NCBI GenBank assembly: GCA_029216955.1
Contig: JANAVB010006999.1
Coordinates: 213,853 to 277,852, forward strand
DNA: 64,000 bases
Source of the DNA: Iris pallida
Lineage: Eukaryota > Streptophyta > Magnoliopsida > Asparagales > Iridaceae
Direction of reading: 5' to 3'
Positions 38,625 to 50,279 of this stretch are shown piece by piece. The notes beneath the pieces were generated by a model that searched no databases, was not told where the DNA came from, and saw nothing but the letters and a program-made list of their open reading frames with translations. The position numbers and the translations under genes are program-made. The first letter of the stretch is position 1. Every line of letters begins with the position of its first letter.

Positions 38625-39557
38625 TCACAGCCATGGATCATAGTTGCGTTGAGGCATGTACCATTCCCTCAGCCATTTCGTATATGAAGGCTCTATCTGA
38701 TTAAGGTCCTCGGCAGGAGTAGGAGGATCAGAACTTCCGATGCTACTACCCTCTGGCAGCAGCTCCTCCTTAATGGCAACTTTAATCTTGGGAGTAATCT
38801 CTTCCCTAATGGTCATCGGTTTTCCCTTGACTTCGACCGTTGGTATCACCTCCTCCTTAATGGTCACCGACTCTTATTTGATGAAAGGAGGCTGTATCTC
38901 CTCCTTAACAATAGCCCCTGCCTTCGGATTAGATACTGCAACAGGATCAAAGAAAAGTTAGCAAAATACTTAGAAGCTCGAACAAGCATCTGAGGCGCAT
39001 CAACAATCTGGCGCATCAACTGGGTTGAAACCCATACACACAGATAGAATCTCACCAAAGGCGCACACACAGGATCGAGGCCCAGGCGCATTTGAAGAGA
39101 AGCTTTGGCGTATCATCAGAACTTAAGTCCTTGCACATCAGCAAATGGAGCTTCGACGTATCATCAGGACCTAAGTCCATGCGCGTCAGCAAATGGAGCT
39201 TCGGCGCATCATCAGGACCTAAGTCCATGCGCGTCAGCAAATGTAGCTTTGGCGCATCATTAGGACTTAAGTCCATGCGCGTCAGCGAGAAAAGCTTCGG
39301 CACATCATCAGGACTAAGTCCATGTGCGTCAGCAATGTGAAGCCTAGGCATGTCAATGGGGATGCGACTCATTTCAGTCACACCTACGCGCCCCAACAGT
39401 GTTGCAACGAAGTAAAGGATCACCCACCGATCACCGCCGGCCGAACGTCGATGGGCGTCGCGACGACGATGGGGATGTCCTCTATGTCGACCTACACGGG
39501 CTCCTTGTCCTTTTCCCTTCTTCGGCTAGAACCATCGCGGGGAGTCTTAGGAGACAT
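38625..39557 (-). pseudogene. Antisense accessory gene of the Tat element, unrecognised protein
   Basis: Minus strand. ATG at 39557 opens MSPKTPRDGSSRRREKDKEP and meets TAG at 39494. A frame at 39423-39052 carries 16-residue repeats (TRMDLGPDDAPKLHLL type). The C-terminal part 38867-38625 has three IREEITPK/KEELLPEGSS-like units and ends EPSYTKWLREWYMPQ, then NYDPWL. A TATAAATAG box and CT-rich leader lie upstream (39669-39560). The frame at 22112-22378 shares its start, KEE-PEGSS units and WLRE-YxPQ end. Antisense genes between pol and 3' LTR are known in some Tat elements; I do not recognise this product. Joining of the parts is inferred. Confidence 0.5.
39080..39340. repeat. 48-bp tandem repeat, five copies
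   Basis: AAGTCC anchors fall at 39125, 39173, 39221, 39269 and 39316, a period of 48 bp (47 in the last). The unit includes CTTCGGCGCATCATCAGGAC and ATGCGCGTCAGCAAATG. A multiple of three keeps frames open on both strands. Confidence 0.93.
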
Positions 39558-39660
39558 CTCTCTAAAGAAGCTAGGGTTTTCGAAAGACTCTAGAGGAAAA
39601 ATGAGAAGGAGAAAACAAAAGTAGAAGACTCTCTCTCTCTCTCCCCCCCCTCACAGATGC

Positions 39661-39669
39661 CTATTTATA
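39661..39669 (-). promoter_or_regulatory. TATA box on the antisense strand
   Basis: TATAAATAG on the minus strand, about 104 bp upstream of the antisense ATG at 39557, followed by a (TC)n-rich leader (39626-39652). It looks like a dedicated Pol II promoter for the antisense gene. Confidence 0.6.
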
Positions 39670-41845
39670 GGCATGAGCCACGCACGTGAATCGATAAAAG
39701 CTAACATCAGTAAAAACTCTTCGGGTCTCGTGAAACTGACGGCTGCATATCTTCCAAAAGATTATCATTAATCTTTCAAATTTCGAGGTATTATCTTCTT
39801 GCATTAAAATAGAGAAGAGCATGTGCCCCCTACAGCATTGCGCGAAGTGGTCATGCGCCCACAAGAGCCATGTGCCCAGACGAGGACATGCGCCCAGAAA
39901 GACGACTACACATGCTTCTTGTTCAAAGTATTTCAAAACTTGGCAGAAAGTTTCGAAAATTTTGAAGGGGGTCTTGTAGAAGCAAGAAATTTCAGGCGCA
40001 TCTAAGGCCAGAACTCCTATGCGCCCTAACTCTCATGCGCCTTCAACATGCGCCAGGAATAGAATACTTGGCACAGCAGAAAACAGCAAAGAAGTAGAGA
40101 CATAAAAATGGGGCTTTTATTTCATATGAAAGTCTATTACATGTCTTTTACAAAGGTGAATTCTTTTACAAAGAGAAAGAAAATCCTAAAAGCTACGGTC
40201 AGGCGCATCACTCGAAGTGCTACAGCCAGGCGCATCACTCAAAGTGCTACAGCCAGGCGTATTATTCCAGTATCTCAGCGTAGGCGCATCACTGTGCATA
40301 GTCAGAGCGAATCGCTTCATCGTCAGCACACGGACACTCTAGCAGAAGGAGTGGCTCTTCTAGCCTAACCAAATTGGGGCACGATAGCCCCGACCTGCGG
40401 CTCTTCCAGCAAAACAAAAATCGGGGCAAGACCGCCCCGATCTTTGGATGCAACAGTCACCTTCAGCCTGTGTCGGGACATGACGATCCCGATATTTGGA
40501 TACAACAGGCACTTTCACAGGCTTGTACGAAAACAGGGCCCATGGTAAAAATACCAACTCGGCACTTCTTCGTCTTCGAAAGGAGTTCATCGTTAACTCG
40601 CCAAGCCAGAGGACCGATCGAGTTCGTCTTCATGAAGGAAAGCTTAGTGAAATGAGAAACAAAACTCTTCACAAAGCTATTTATAGATCGGGGAAACCTT
40701 CGCTCATGCGCCAAGGGGCAGTCTTCTCATATTCTGTGCAATAAATTTGTATTTATGATGATGAATCTGCTTCTTCGTTAAACCAAGTTAAAAAAGCCAT
40801 TAAAGCCTCAGACGGGCCAACGAGAATGCGCCATACGACAGATGCGCCGTCAGCACCATGCGCTCCGTACTGATGCGCCCAATGGAATATAGACCCATGT
40901 CCCTAATGGGGCACAAACTGATGCATCCACTTCAACTCATCATCCATCATGCATTTAATGTTATGTGACAGAGTTGGCAGCACGTTCCCCGAAGACTGAA
41001 CGCTTGGCAACTTTTTGCAGAAAACGAAGAGCCACATACGTCAGCATCATCATTACTTGCTTTTGTCAGCTACAGCTATCCTGGCCACGTGGCTGACCGA
41101 TCAATTGCATTTGTTTACACAGCCATACACCCAAAAGCTTTGTATGTGCCTTAGAAACCATGCGCCCAGACTGGTCTTTTATAGACTAAGTCGCCCTCCA
41201 TGCGCCTAATCCTAGGTGCATCGTGACAGATCATCATCCACAAAATTAGAGATCTTTTGAGTCACAGACATGGGCCATGTGTCATATGACTCAGTTCTGT
41301 CTACGAATGGGTGCTAACCACCCAAGTTCTCAACAACAACTGAATCTTTACAACTGCCATGTGTCAGATCCACTGCATCCCAACAATACAGTTTAACAGA
41401 TTTGACTTCAACTCAGGGTGCATCGTCCATGCGCCCCACAGCATCAGCCACGTGGTGTTCCCACGTACATGCACATCCTACATATGCGCACATGAGGAGA
41501 CCAGTATGTTGCCTATAAATAGAAGGATCATTCCTTTATACACACACAGGAAGAGATCATCATATCTACATACAGAGACGAGAAGAGACACGTAACGTCT
41601 ACTTCTCCTCCAAACGCTCTGGCATCCAGAGTAGCCTAGACCTTCAGAGAATTCAAGATCGTCGTCAAATCGTCAACGGAGTCAATGCATTACCACTCGC
41701 TCTACCGATACAGTTCCCAGATAAAAATAAAAGTGTACTCCTAGAACTACGTCTAAGTCCTACATTGTATGCTATTCTTTTTGTAATTGAAATACCAAAA
41801 ATTTATCTCAACAAAACATTGTCGCATTTTCGACAGCAAACAAGT
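39670..41845 (+). repeat. Probable 3' LTR region of plus-strand Tat element
   Basis: Non-coding and rich in ATGCGCC/GCGCAT words (39820-41210), with runs such as AAGTGCTACAGCCAGGCGCA repeated near 40205-40255 and three CCCCGA-type GC pockets (40376-40490). TATAAATA at 41514-41521 and a following polyadenylation-like AT segment suggest the LTR promoter. The 5' LTR boundary could not be placed because no second copy is in the window. Small frames here are not convincing genes. Confidence 0.55.
41514..41521 (+). promoter_or_regulatory. TATA box of Tat 3' LTR
   Basis: TATAAATA in GCCTATAAATAGAAGG, about 325 bp before the junction with copia sequence; fits the promoter of an LTR. Confidence 0.55.
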
Positions 41846-42134
41846 ACAACTCCATTATGGAGAATAATACTTGGTTTTTAGCAGACCTACCTTCAGGTAG
41901 TAAACCCATAGGTTGTAAGTGGATCTTCAAAAAGAAACTTAGAGCCGATGGTACCACAAAGAAATACAAGGCTAGATTAGTATCCAAAGGTTTTACCCAG
42001 AAAAAAAAAAGATTAGATTACTTTGATACCTACTCTTCTGTTGCTAGGATCACTTCTAGCCTTAGCTTCCATTCATGATATGCTGATCCATCAAATGGAT
42101 GTAAAGACAGCATTTCTAAATGGAGATTTAGAGA

Positions 42135-42226
<92 letters not shown>

Positions 42227-43390
42227 AGCAACCTGAAGGTTTTTGTTGCTAAAGGCCAAGAAAAGAAGGTTTGTAGATTAGTTAAATCTCTTTATGGCCT
42301 AAAGCAAGTTTCCAAGCAATAGCACAACAAATTTGACAAAGTCATTATAGAATTTGGTTTTGTGCCAAATGAATATGACAAATGTTTGTATTCTAAAAAT
42401 ACAAATAGAAGTTATGTTATCTTATGCTTATATGTTGATGATATCCTTATTCTAGGATCTTCATTAAAATTGATAAATAATACTAAAAATTATTTATCTA
42501 ACCAGTTTGATATGAAAGACCTAGGTAAAGCAAACCAGATCCTAGGAATACAAGTATCCAAATGCAAAGAAGGTTATACTCTATCCTTAGCACATTCATT
42601 TGAGAAAATGTTAAGAAAGTTTGAGTACTTTGATAAAAAATCTGCCCTCACTCCTTATGACAGTAATGTTGTTCTCAAGAAGAATGAAGGACTCCTATAG
42701 AACAGCATATATATTCACAGATGATAGGGTCCCTTATGTACATAATAAATAGGACCAGAAATGATATTGCATTTGCTATTGGGAGACTAAGTAGATATAT
42801 AAGTAATCCAAACCAATCACATCGGACTGCATTGGACAGAGTATTTAGATATCCTAAGGGTACTCTAGATTATAAACTATATTATACTAGACACCATGAT
42901 ATCATAGAAGGTTACTCGGATACAAATTGGGTAACTCATTCACATGATATGAAATCCACTACTGGATATATTTTTATCCTAGCATGAGCTGCAATCTCCT
43001 GGGGATCATGTAAACAAACTATCATAGCCAGAAGTACAATGGACTCTAAAATGATAGCTTTGGACACTAATGTACAGAAGCCGAATGACTTAGAAATGTT
43101 ATTATGCATATACAAGTTTCTGTTCATCCTGTTCCGGCAATTTCTATAAACTATGATAATAAATCTATTATAGAACTACTAAAGCATAATTTTGTGAATG
43201 CTAAGATGAACAAGCACCTGTATTTGCGCTTCTAGTCAATAAAGAGCATATTGGGCAAATATGTGGTTTTTGACTATATAAAGTCAGAAAAGAACCTTGC
43301 AGACCACTTGACGAAGCGTTGTCTAGGACATTGATCCTAGAATCATCGAGGGAGATGGGGCTAAGCCCATAGTTTAGTCACCAGCAATGA
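41846..43390 (+). pseudogene. pol: Ty1/copia reverse transcriptase and RNase H fragment
   Basis: Starts at SIMENNTWFLADLPSG (41846 onward), the N-terminal copia reverse transcriptase motif, with KPIGCKWIFKKKLRADG and KARLVSKGFTQK. The [13 protein letters not shown] motif (about 42100) runs into a (TA)n tract, then VCRLVKSLYGLKQ (about 42275), catalytic L-Y-V-D-D-I-L-I-L (about 42430), FDMKDLGKANQILGI, and RNase H (GSLMYI, then YSDTNW and DMKSTTGYIFILA). The tail includes ARSTMDSKMIALDTN. Gag, protease and integrase are missing on the left, where the Tat LTR abuts. Several stops and frameshifts. Confidence 0.9.
42136..42224. repeat. (TA)n expansion inside copia reverse transcriptase
   Basis: About 89 bp of pure AT, placed exactly at the conserved DLE-x-IYM-x-QP-x-GF motif, whose natural ATATATATG codons lie at its right edge. 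Confidence 0.95.
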
Positions 43391-43710
43391 CAATCCAACC
43401 GAGTCTGACTAGAGATCCCAAGAAGCCGGTTCAATGGGTAGAAACAAGCTGGACTAGGTGATTATTATGGAACATTGACCCTAAGATTAAATTATCTTAA
43501 AATAAAAGTCCAAGAGGCTGTACATGTGTACATTGATACCTCATCCCTATGGTGATATTGTTCTTGTGTGATATGGAGAGGGTGAGTTCAAACTCTTAAT
43601 AAGTCCAAGCATGATATGCAAGGTAGATTCCTATCACCAACCCTTCAGGACTTACCTATATGAGAGATCGTGACGTGACAATAGGACAGGACGATTCTAG
43701 ACAACTCTCA

Positions 43711-43786
<76 letters not shown>

Positions 43787-44057
43787 TGTGCATGGCCAAC
43801 CAAATGCGCCACCCGATAGACCCAAGTACCTCTAGCGTACTATGTGTGCTATTTTTTGAATCTGGTTCAAGAAGATTGGTTCATGGCGTAGTCCATCAAG
43901 ATCTTCTTCAGACAAAGACAATAGTCACTACGTGAGATTCAAGGCTGTAGTCCATCTCATTTATGCATAGTATATAAATGTCCAGAAATTCTATTATTTT
44001 TCTCTTATTCCCTATTCTTATATTATCTTGGAACTTGATCTTTGGGGGGGAGGGGAT
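43391..44057 (+). other. Copia 3' untranslated region and polypurine tract
   Basis: No gene. Contains a (TA)n tract (43714-43784) and, immediately before the LTR, the polypurine tract GGGGGGGAGGGGAT (44044-44057). Confidence 0.75.
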
Positions 44058-45031
44058 TGTTGGCTGCACTTGCAGCTTTTGAGCAAAAATTCAAGTCCAA
44101 TTTTTCCTATAGTCCCACATCGGATAGATGTGTGGACTTGTGATTGTTTATATTGCTTTACTCTCAATTGTTTCATTGAAGTGTTGTGTGGGAGCCCCAT
44201 GGGCCACACGCGTGCGCCACCGCCGTCCGGTCCGACTCAGATCGGTTCGGCACACCTAACGGGTGCGGGTATGTGTTGGCCCATTGGTCATATGGTCAAC
44301 CTGATTTTAATAATTGATCAAACTCTGTCTGGATATTTGAAGCTAGTCAGGATGTATCGGACTCTTGGACATGAACAAGAACAGCTATCTACACAGTTCA
44401 AGACCGAAGCTATGTTTGCCTGCTCGAGTCTGTATTTTCTTTAGGCAATGTATTGTTTATTTTATTGAGTCTAGGAATACGTTGTACACCGAGTCGTAAT
44501 GGCAAATAGGCTATTCTAAAATGTTTTCAAAATACTTTTAAAATGTCCTTTGGTTTGAAAAACATTCTTTTAAACAAAAGCTTCAAAAAAGTTTTTAAAA
44601 AGATTTTCAAAAATCCCCAAAAATTGATTTTAAAACCCTAACCTAACCTTGACAGAACTCGGCCAGAGTTCGGTCAGAGTTCGGCCAGAGTTCGGTTGGT
44701 GGCCGTTTGATTTTTGAACTCTCTAGAACTTGGTCCTCCTGCAGTTGCAGATTTGACCGAGATTTCCTCATCGAGTTCTGCCCGAATTCTGCCCAAATTC
44801 TGTTAGAATTCTGTCTTTGGAATTCCTATAAATAGAGAAGGATTTCGATCATTTCAACTCACTCATTCACTTTCAATCTTCTCTCTATCTAAAGCTTTCA
44901 GTCTTCCAAAGAGTTTCTTGAGCTTTAAATTTCAGATCCCAAGCCAATTACAATCCTCTAGTCGATTTGCCAGTGCGGTACGGAATAGAAGTTTCTGAGA
45001 GATTGTAATCAGAAGGCTTGATTGAAGAATA
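44058..45031 (+). repeat. Copia 3' LTR, first part
   Basis: Begins TGTTGGCTGCACTTGCAGC directly after the polypurine tract. Holds TATAAATA at 44827-44834. It is interrupted by a CACTA element at 45032 and continues at 50522; total about 1316 bp. The open frame at 44028-44444 is LTR sequence. Confidence 0.85.
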
Positions 45032-45448
45032 CACTACACCAAAATAGATATTTTGTAACTCTTTTTTTAACCAATTTGTAACGGTTAATGCCGTTACAAC
45101 TTTATAACCGTTACGAAAATGACTTTTTCCTTTTTCTCTCATACATTTCCCTTTTTTTTATTGTTTCCTCCACGATTTTTCATTTCCCTCCTCTCATCTC
45201 TCTCTAAAACCCTATCTCCGTCACTTGGAGAACGAAGCATCTCTCTAAAACCCTATCTCCGTCTCTCTAAAATCCATCTCTGTCTCTCTAAAACCCTCTC
45301 TATCCCTATTTCCTTTACCAGAGTTGAAGGTCGGAGTATCGTCGATCTCAAGTTCGAGAGAGAGAGAGAGAAGGATAGAGTTCATGAGTCGAGCGGGAGC
45401 GGCCATGAGTTCGGACACAAGACTCCAGTGCGAGCGGCGATGGCGACG

Positions 45449-45690
45449 CCTTGAAGTGCGACAACGACTGCCAGACCACCAAGTCCCCTCGATTGAGAGG
45501 AGATCTAGATGGACACATGATGAGACTTTTTCCCCCTCCGATCCGTAAGTTCTTGCCATGACTACAATTTTATAGAGACCCATATATTTCTCATTGAGGG
45601 TTTTCTATTTTTTTTTTTGGGGGGGGGGGAGGATTTTTGCTACCGCTTTGTAATGCTTGTGCGATTAGGTATAGGAAAAGGAGAGAAGAA
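45449..45690 (+). pseudogene. Captured GATA-type zinc-finger fragment, two exons
   Basis: Exon 1 reads LKCDNDCQTTKSPRLRGD, which matches the first half of a plant GATA finger (C-x2-C-x-TTKTPLWRGGP), and runs toward a GT at 45545. After an intron of about 90 bp containing a poly-T/poly-G run, exon 2 reads LCNACAIRYRKRREELGIYG (the family has CNACGIR). The intron position fits plant class B GATA genes. One extra residue in the first Cys pair, W to L and G to A changes and lost residues mean it cannot fold normally. In the intact family this finger binds GATA promoter sites. Confidence 0.8.
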
Positions 45691-48150
45691 TTGGGGATAT
45701 ATGGTGTTGAAAATTTTGTGTTTTATTTTCACTGGAACAATATATACCTTTTATTGAATGGTGCCGTTAGGATACACTTGTATCTGATACAAAGGTCGCA
45801 ACTCTTTGCAAGAATATACAGACCGGTTAATAGGATTGAGACAAAACTATCGTACATCTACAAAATTTAAAAGAAAAGAGGGGAACACAAAAAATAACAC
45901 AATAGAGTTGAACTTTACAAGCTACTTCGATTGTACACCATCAACTTCTAATTACTTGCTTCAATCCTCCCAAGAATTTCCAATCTCGTCTTCTTTTTCC
46001 AACCGTTCATTGTAGCGACTAGGTTGATTAACCCTACGATTTGATTTCTACTATATTCCTGCAGGTTAAGAAGGATATGTTAGATGTAAAATACAAGGAA
46101 ACTGAACACAATTTAGGTTGTCGTAATCAGATGATACCGGATGGAAGCGTGCCCAGTGAACATATTCGGTCTCTGGGAGGTAGTACGCCTGTTATTGAAG
46201 ACAAATAACTTGAGGATCAAAGTACCATTTCTAACTGAGCATTAATAACATCTAATATAAAGCTTAGTACAATAATTACTGGTGAAAGCTTATGTGAACA
46301 TAGCTTCAAACGTTAACCAGAGCAATTAAAGTCTATAGACTTAATTATAACACTATATTCCACAAAGACTAGAAATTTTTTGAAGTATAAGCAATCATAT
46401 GAAAACACCTATATACTTGAACTGATGAAGAATACAGAAAGAAGATATATGTGCTCTGTGGAAATACAAAAATGAAATTGACCAAAGGACTCTTTGGTCA
46501 CAAAGTGTTTGATGGTAAGTTGAGAGCCGTATATTCAAATATGCAGGACCTATTCAGTCATTAGCAGGGAGTCCCCAGCTCATGAACCTAACAACTAGGA
46601 AGTACCATCCCTTCTACATACCTTCCATCCCCATCTCCTGCTATTGGAAAAAGGTTCCTCCAGACCTCTCCATGTTTGGGCCAAACACAAGACATCAACC
46701 CAGCATGAATTACAGAACGTATGGTAAAGGATTTGTAAGGGTGCCCTTGGATTGATGCTATGCCTTAAAGCTTACATCTTTGAAGGTGCAGGATAGGTTG
46801 TCAAAGTCTCCAAAAGAATGGGGGTAGAGCTACATATCATGGCGTAGGATGTCTTTTTTTTGTGTGTTATGGAGAAGGTTTCATAAAACTACAATCACCT
46901 TAAGTTAGATAAAAACGTTAAATAATATCCTCAATGATTCTTCACATGCATATATAAATCTCTCAAGATACATGACAATATCAAAATGTAACTTGTGCTC
47001 AGTCATTACCTTGATAAATGTTTCAACAACTTGCATCTTTGGCATGACACTTACGGAGATGAAGTGCTGTAGTCCAAATCAGTGTTCTATTTCACTGCAG
47101 CATACATAAGCAGAATAGAAATCTAAATACTTATAGAAACCAGAAGTATGGTATATTCCGCATTCTGATATCCCTTTTATGTTACTTTGTTAGTATATTG
47201 TCGCTGGAATACTGAAATTTGTGTTGCAAACTGTAGTACAACTAAAAAAATTGATTTTATGCATACTCAAGTCTGATACAAAAAGCGAGGAAAACATTAT
47301 GGTCTATGGAAAAGAAGAGATTTAACTTGACAGCTTAGTGATATCAAATCATGGTTATGCTCCTGAAGATTTATTAACCAGTTTTACTCTTGTTACCATT
47401 CATATAAGGAGTATTTGAGAGAGGCACTTCAAGATAACCGTGTCAAGAATAGGTAACTCATAGGAGAGTCAAATGATGTGTGTTTATGCGGCCCTGATAC
47501 CAAAGATTATGAAAGTTGGGTTTAGTGATATTGACTTATGGTGGTTTTAAAATTTACTATTATGAAGTTCATACTGAGATTTGATGGCAGAATGCATGTC
47601 TTTGGAAGTACAGGTTACGATTTTGTCTGTTTTGAAGGTTGAACCATAGTTACTTAGGCCCCTTCGCCCGACCCCCAGGAACTTCTTTCTGGATCCCACG
47701 ACCCAAATGTCTTGGATTCGCACTCTGATAGCCAAAAGCGATGACTCGGACAATCCGGATCTTGAAAAATGAAGTTACAAGAAAGAATGAAACAAATTGT
47801 AATAGAAAATACAATTAAATGAATTAATTGTCAAAGTGGAGCACACATTGGTTGTTGAAGGATTCAGTAGGAAGTCTTCCCTAGTACACATGTTCATATT
47901 GATGAGCCTATTAAGACGAAAGCAGCATATTGGTTAAGCCTTCCCCCATCGTAGCGTGAACTAAGGAAAGTAGTTTAACCCCGTACAGGGGCTACATATC
48001 TAATTGAATCGTGGCCCAGGTAAATATCATTAAAGCTTGCACATATATGAATTAAACTTCTCAGTTTATTCAATTTTATACAAGAAACTAGTATTGCTAA
48101 CTAACCTTGAGGTCCAAAAACTTTTCTATCCTCTTTCCTTGTATTACAAT
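45691..48150. other. CACTA interior, mostly unassigned
   Basis: One exon-like stretch stands out at 46066-46202: it follows TTCCTGCAG and reads VKKDMLDVKYKETEHNLGC, then RNQMIPDGSVPSEHIRSLG, ending in TAA. I do not recognise it. A second possible coding scrap is at 46378-46470 (KQSYENTYILELMKNTERRY). The rest is AT-rich with short frames I cannot support. Confidence 0.4.
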
Positions 48151-48175
48151 CCTTCATGTTTTCTATTTTCAGGCT

Positions 48176-48690
48176 CTTCTTCACTCTTCGCACATGTTCC
48201 ATGAAGCCACACATGCATTCCCAAGCCATGATGGCATGGTTCTTACTGCAGAAGCCATTTTCAAGTTCAAACAAACTACCACAGGTGTGCTTTGCATAAT
48301 GTCTCACTAACCGAAAGCTGTATTTAGCATCTTTTTTTTGACGATGTATTTAGCATCCTTCAGTTGTCCATTTCATACTTATTGTGGACGTATCCTAATA
48401 GCCACTATGCTACACATTCCAGGAACCTGTCAAGTCCTCATTTTGCAGTTCGGACACGGTAGTTGATCAAGCATATGCAGACCTGGTATCGTCATGCAAA
48501 CAGACATTAGATTGTCTGTTAGAGCTGCAGGAGGTACGATTATTTTTCTTAAATGGCTTAGTCGATGTACTATTTTCGTCAGATGGCAGACATCTATACC
48601 TTTCACTTTCAAGCACAATATTTGATTCATATTATTTATGCTTGCAGGATTTGCTTGAACAAAACCATTCAATTATTGAAAGCACAACTG
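48176..48690 (+). pseudogene. Captured AATF/Che-1-like (rRNA-processing) fragment, three exons
   Basis: Exon A (48176-48284, after TTTTCAG) reads AMMAWFLLQKPFSSSNKLPQ at its end. Exon B (about 48432-48536) continues EPVKSSFCSSDTVVDQAYAD, then SSCKQTLDCLLELQE, followed by GTACG. Exon C (about 48649-48690, after TGCTTGCAG) reads DLLEQNHSIIEST before GTATG. This series follows the AATF/Che-1 domain pattern (LLQK-xxSS-NKLPQ-EP and LDSLLELQE-LL) of plant apoptosis-antagonising-factor proteins, which act in nucleolar ribosome assembly. Intron borders are GT-AG. N- and C-terminal parts are missing. Confidence 0.72.
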
Positions 48691-49415
48691 GTATGATTAT
48701 AATCCTCTATAGTTTTTATAGGATATGCTGGACACTTCCTCAACTAATATGTGCCATGTCCATCCTTGTTCGAACAGAACCATGTCTTCTAGTATAACCA
48801 CTGAGTATGTTATTCAATTGTAAATATTGTGATTCCTGTGATTGTAGACTTGCAACTATCATTGAGTTATTGCTATTTTTATTCCAATATCTATTGCATA
48901 TTTTTTTATCTTCATACTGGAATCACCTTAGTTTTATATATCCATCTAGAGTTCTCTTTTACTCTATCACATACAGTATTAAAAGGTTGTTTTGTTTTGA
49001 CATTTCTTGATGTATTAGGAAAAGTGCAAACTGATGGATGTATTAGCAAGCAAAATTGAACTTCCATTAGTAAGAAAAAATTGTTATCTTCAACATAACT
49101 AGTAAGTATCTTCCTATTGATACATCATTTTTGTCTAGGATATGGTGGCAGTAATCTTGTTGCAGCTTGGCACCATATCATGCAGATACTTCATCATCTC
49201 GCTGATCTTTTCTCTCTTTTCTTGTTCCAAAATATCCAAGTTCAATTTGAATCACTAACTATACAAATCAGACTGATACTTCTGTTGAATTATCCAAAAC
49301 CAAATTCATGCTTGTCTTGAACAACATAATTACAGATACAAAAACAAAGCCATTATCACAAATTTCTGTTATCGAAGTAAAAAGTAGTTACTGTAATATC
49401 GATACTTATTGGTTG

Positions 49416-49815
49416 CTGGGGTAGAGAGGTTCTTAGCAGGTAGCATAGAGCTTGTCGATGATCGTATCATCGACGTCAATTCGGTTGTCTTAGCTACAGG
49501 TTACAGTAGCAATGTTCCTTATTGATACAACGTATATATGTTGTGTAGATATTTGGTTCAATTGCTTCTAAGATTTAAGTTATTATAAGTTTTTATAGGA
49601 ATATCAATACTGATCAACTCTTGGTTTGAAAAATTTATGCAGGGAAGTGGTTTCTTCTCTGAGGATGGTTTCCCAAGACAATAATTTCTGAATTCATGGA
49701 AAGGGAAATCTGGGCTCTATGTTGCTGGATTCACAAGGATAGGGTTGGCTGGTGCTTCCCATGTTGCAGTGAGAATAACAAAAGACCTCTGTAAGGCCTG
49801 GAAAGAGCACATGAA
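49416..49815 (+). pseudogene. Captured YUCCA flavin monooxygenase C-terminal fragment, two exons
   Basis: First part reads IELVDDRIIDVNSVVLATGY then SSNVPY-stop, with the ATGY-S-SNVP motif of YUCCA enzymes. The second exon (from about 49643) reads [37 protein letters not shown] then [20 protein letters not shown], the standard YUCCA C-terminus (WKG-x-GLYAVGFT-RGL-GAS). YUCCA enzymes convert indole-3-pyruvate to auxin. Both FAD/NADPH binding motifs are absent and there are two stops, so this piece has no enzyme activity. Confidence 0.85.
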
Positions 49816-50279
49816 GCTAGTTGTAGGCAAAGAAGCTTGTCCAGGCCTATAGATCAATATGCATCCCATAACTCTAGCGTTCCCTCCTAATCTCCTCTAG
49901 TAGCAGATTGGAGACTGATTATATTTCTTGTCTTAAGTTATTTCAATTAGAATAGACACTTCTCAGTAAGAGAAGGTTGCATTTTCTATTTAGATGCTGA
50001 ATAATGTAAGCGATAAGGTTTTTGTAATTGTATGATACAATGTTAATATTCTACATTGCTTTATCACCTATGAAAGTGAATGATTGGATCCGGGTGTTTA
50101 TGTTGCTAGTAGCTTTTGTACTTCTGAAGTATGCATATGATGATTATTGGAAAAAAAAATTGACAAAAATACATCTCCACTTTAAGAGACCTTGCAGGTG
50201 TAGAGCAAATATTAGGGGTTATTAATTTGGTAGAACCTCTGTTCAACAATTCAACAAACCTGAATGAATCTCAGGGGAT
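49816..50279. other. CACTA interior, no gene seen
   Basis: AT-rich sequence between the YUCCA fragment and the right subterminal repeats. It may include the captured gene's 3' flank; nothing recognisable. Confidence 0.5.

Larger units (their letters stand above)
33903..41840 (+). mobile_element. Ty3 Tat-lineage retrotransposon, plus strand, 5' part missing
   Basis: Contains reverse transcriptase, both RNase H domains, integrase, a repeat-rich region with an antisense gene, and an LTR-like end with a TATA box at 41514. Gag and protease are absent in the window: the minus-strand Tat LTR ends exactly where this pol begins at 33903. At the right it joins copia pol near 41835-41845. It is related to but clearly diverged from the minus-strand Tat copy. 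Confidence 0.82.

Noticed and set aside
44028..44444. 138-codon frame at the copia LTR start
   Set aside because: It spans the polypurine tract and LTR; no domain, and the LTR explains the sequence.
45119..45454. Frames on both strands left of the GATA fragment
   Set aside because: Low-complexity CT-rich leader-like sequence, probably the 5' flank of the captured gene; no recognisable motif of its own.
47547..47753. Minus-strand frame within the CACTA element
   Set aside because: Short, no homology I recognise, and opposite to the orientation of all captured exons.
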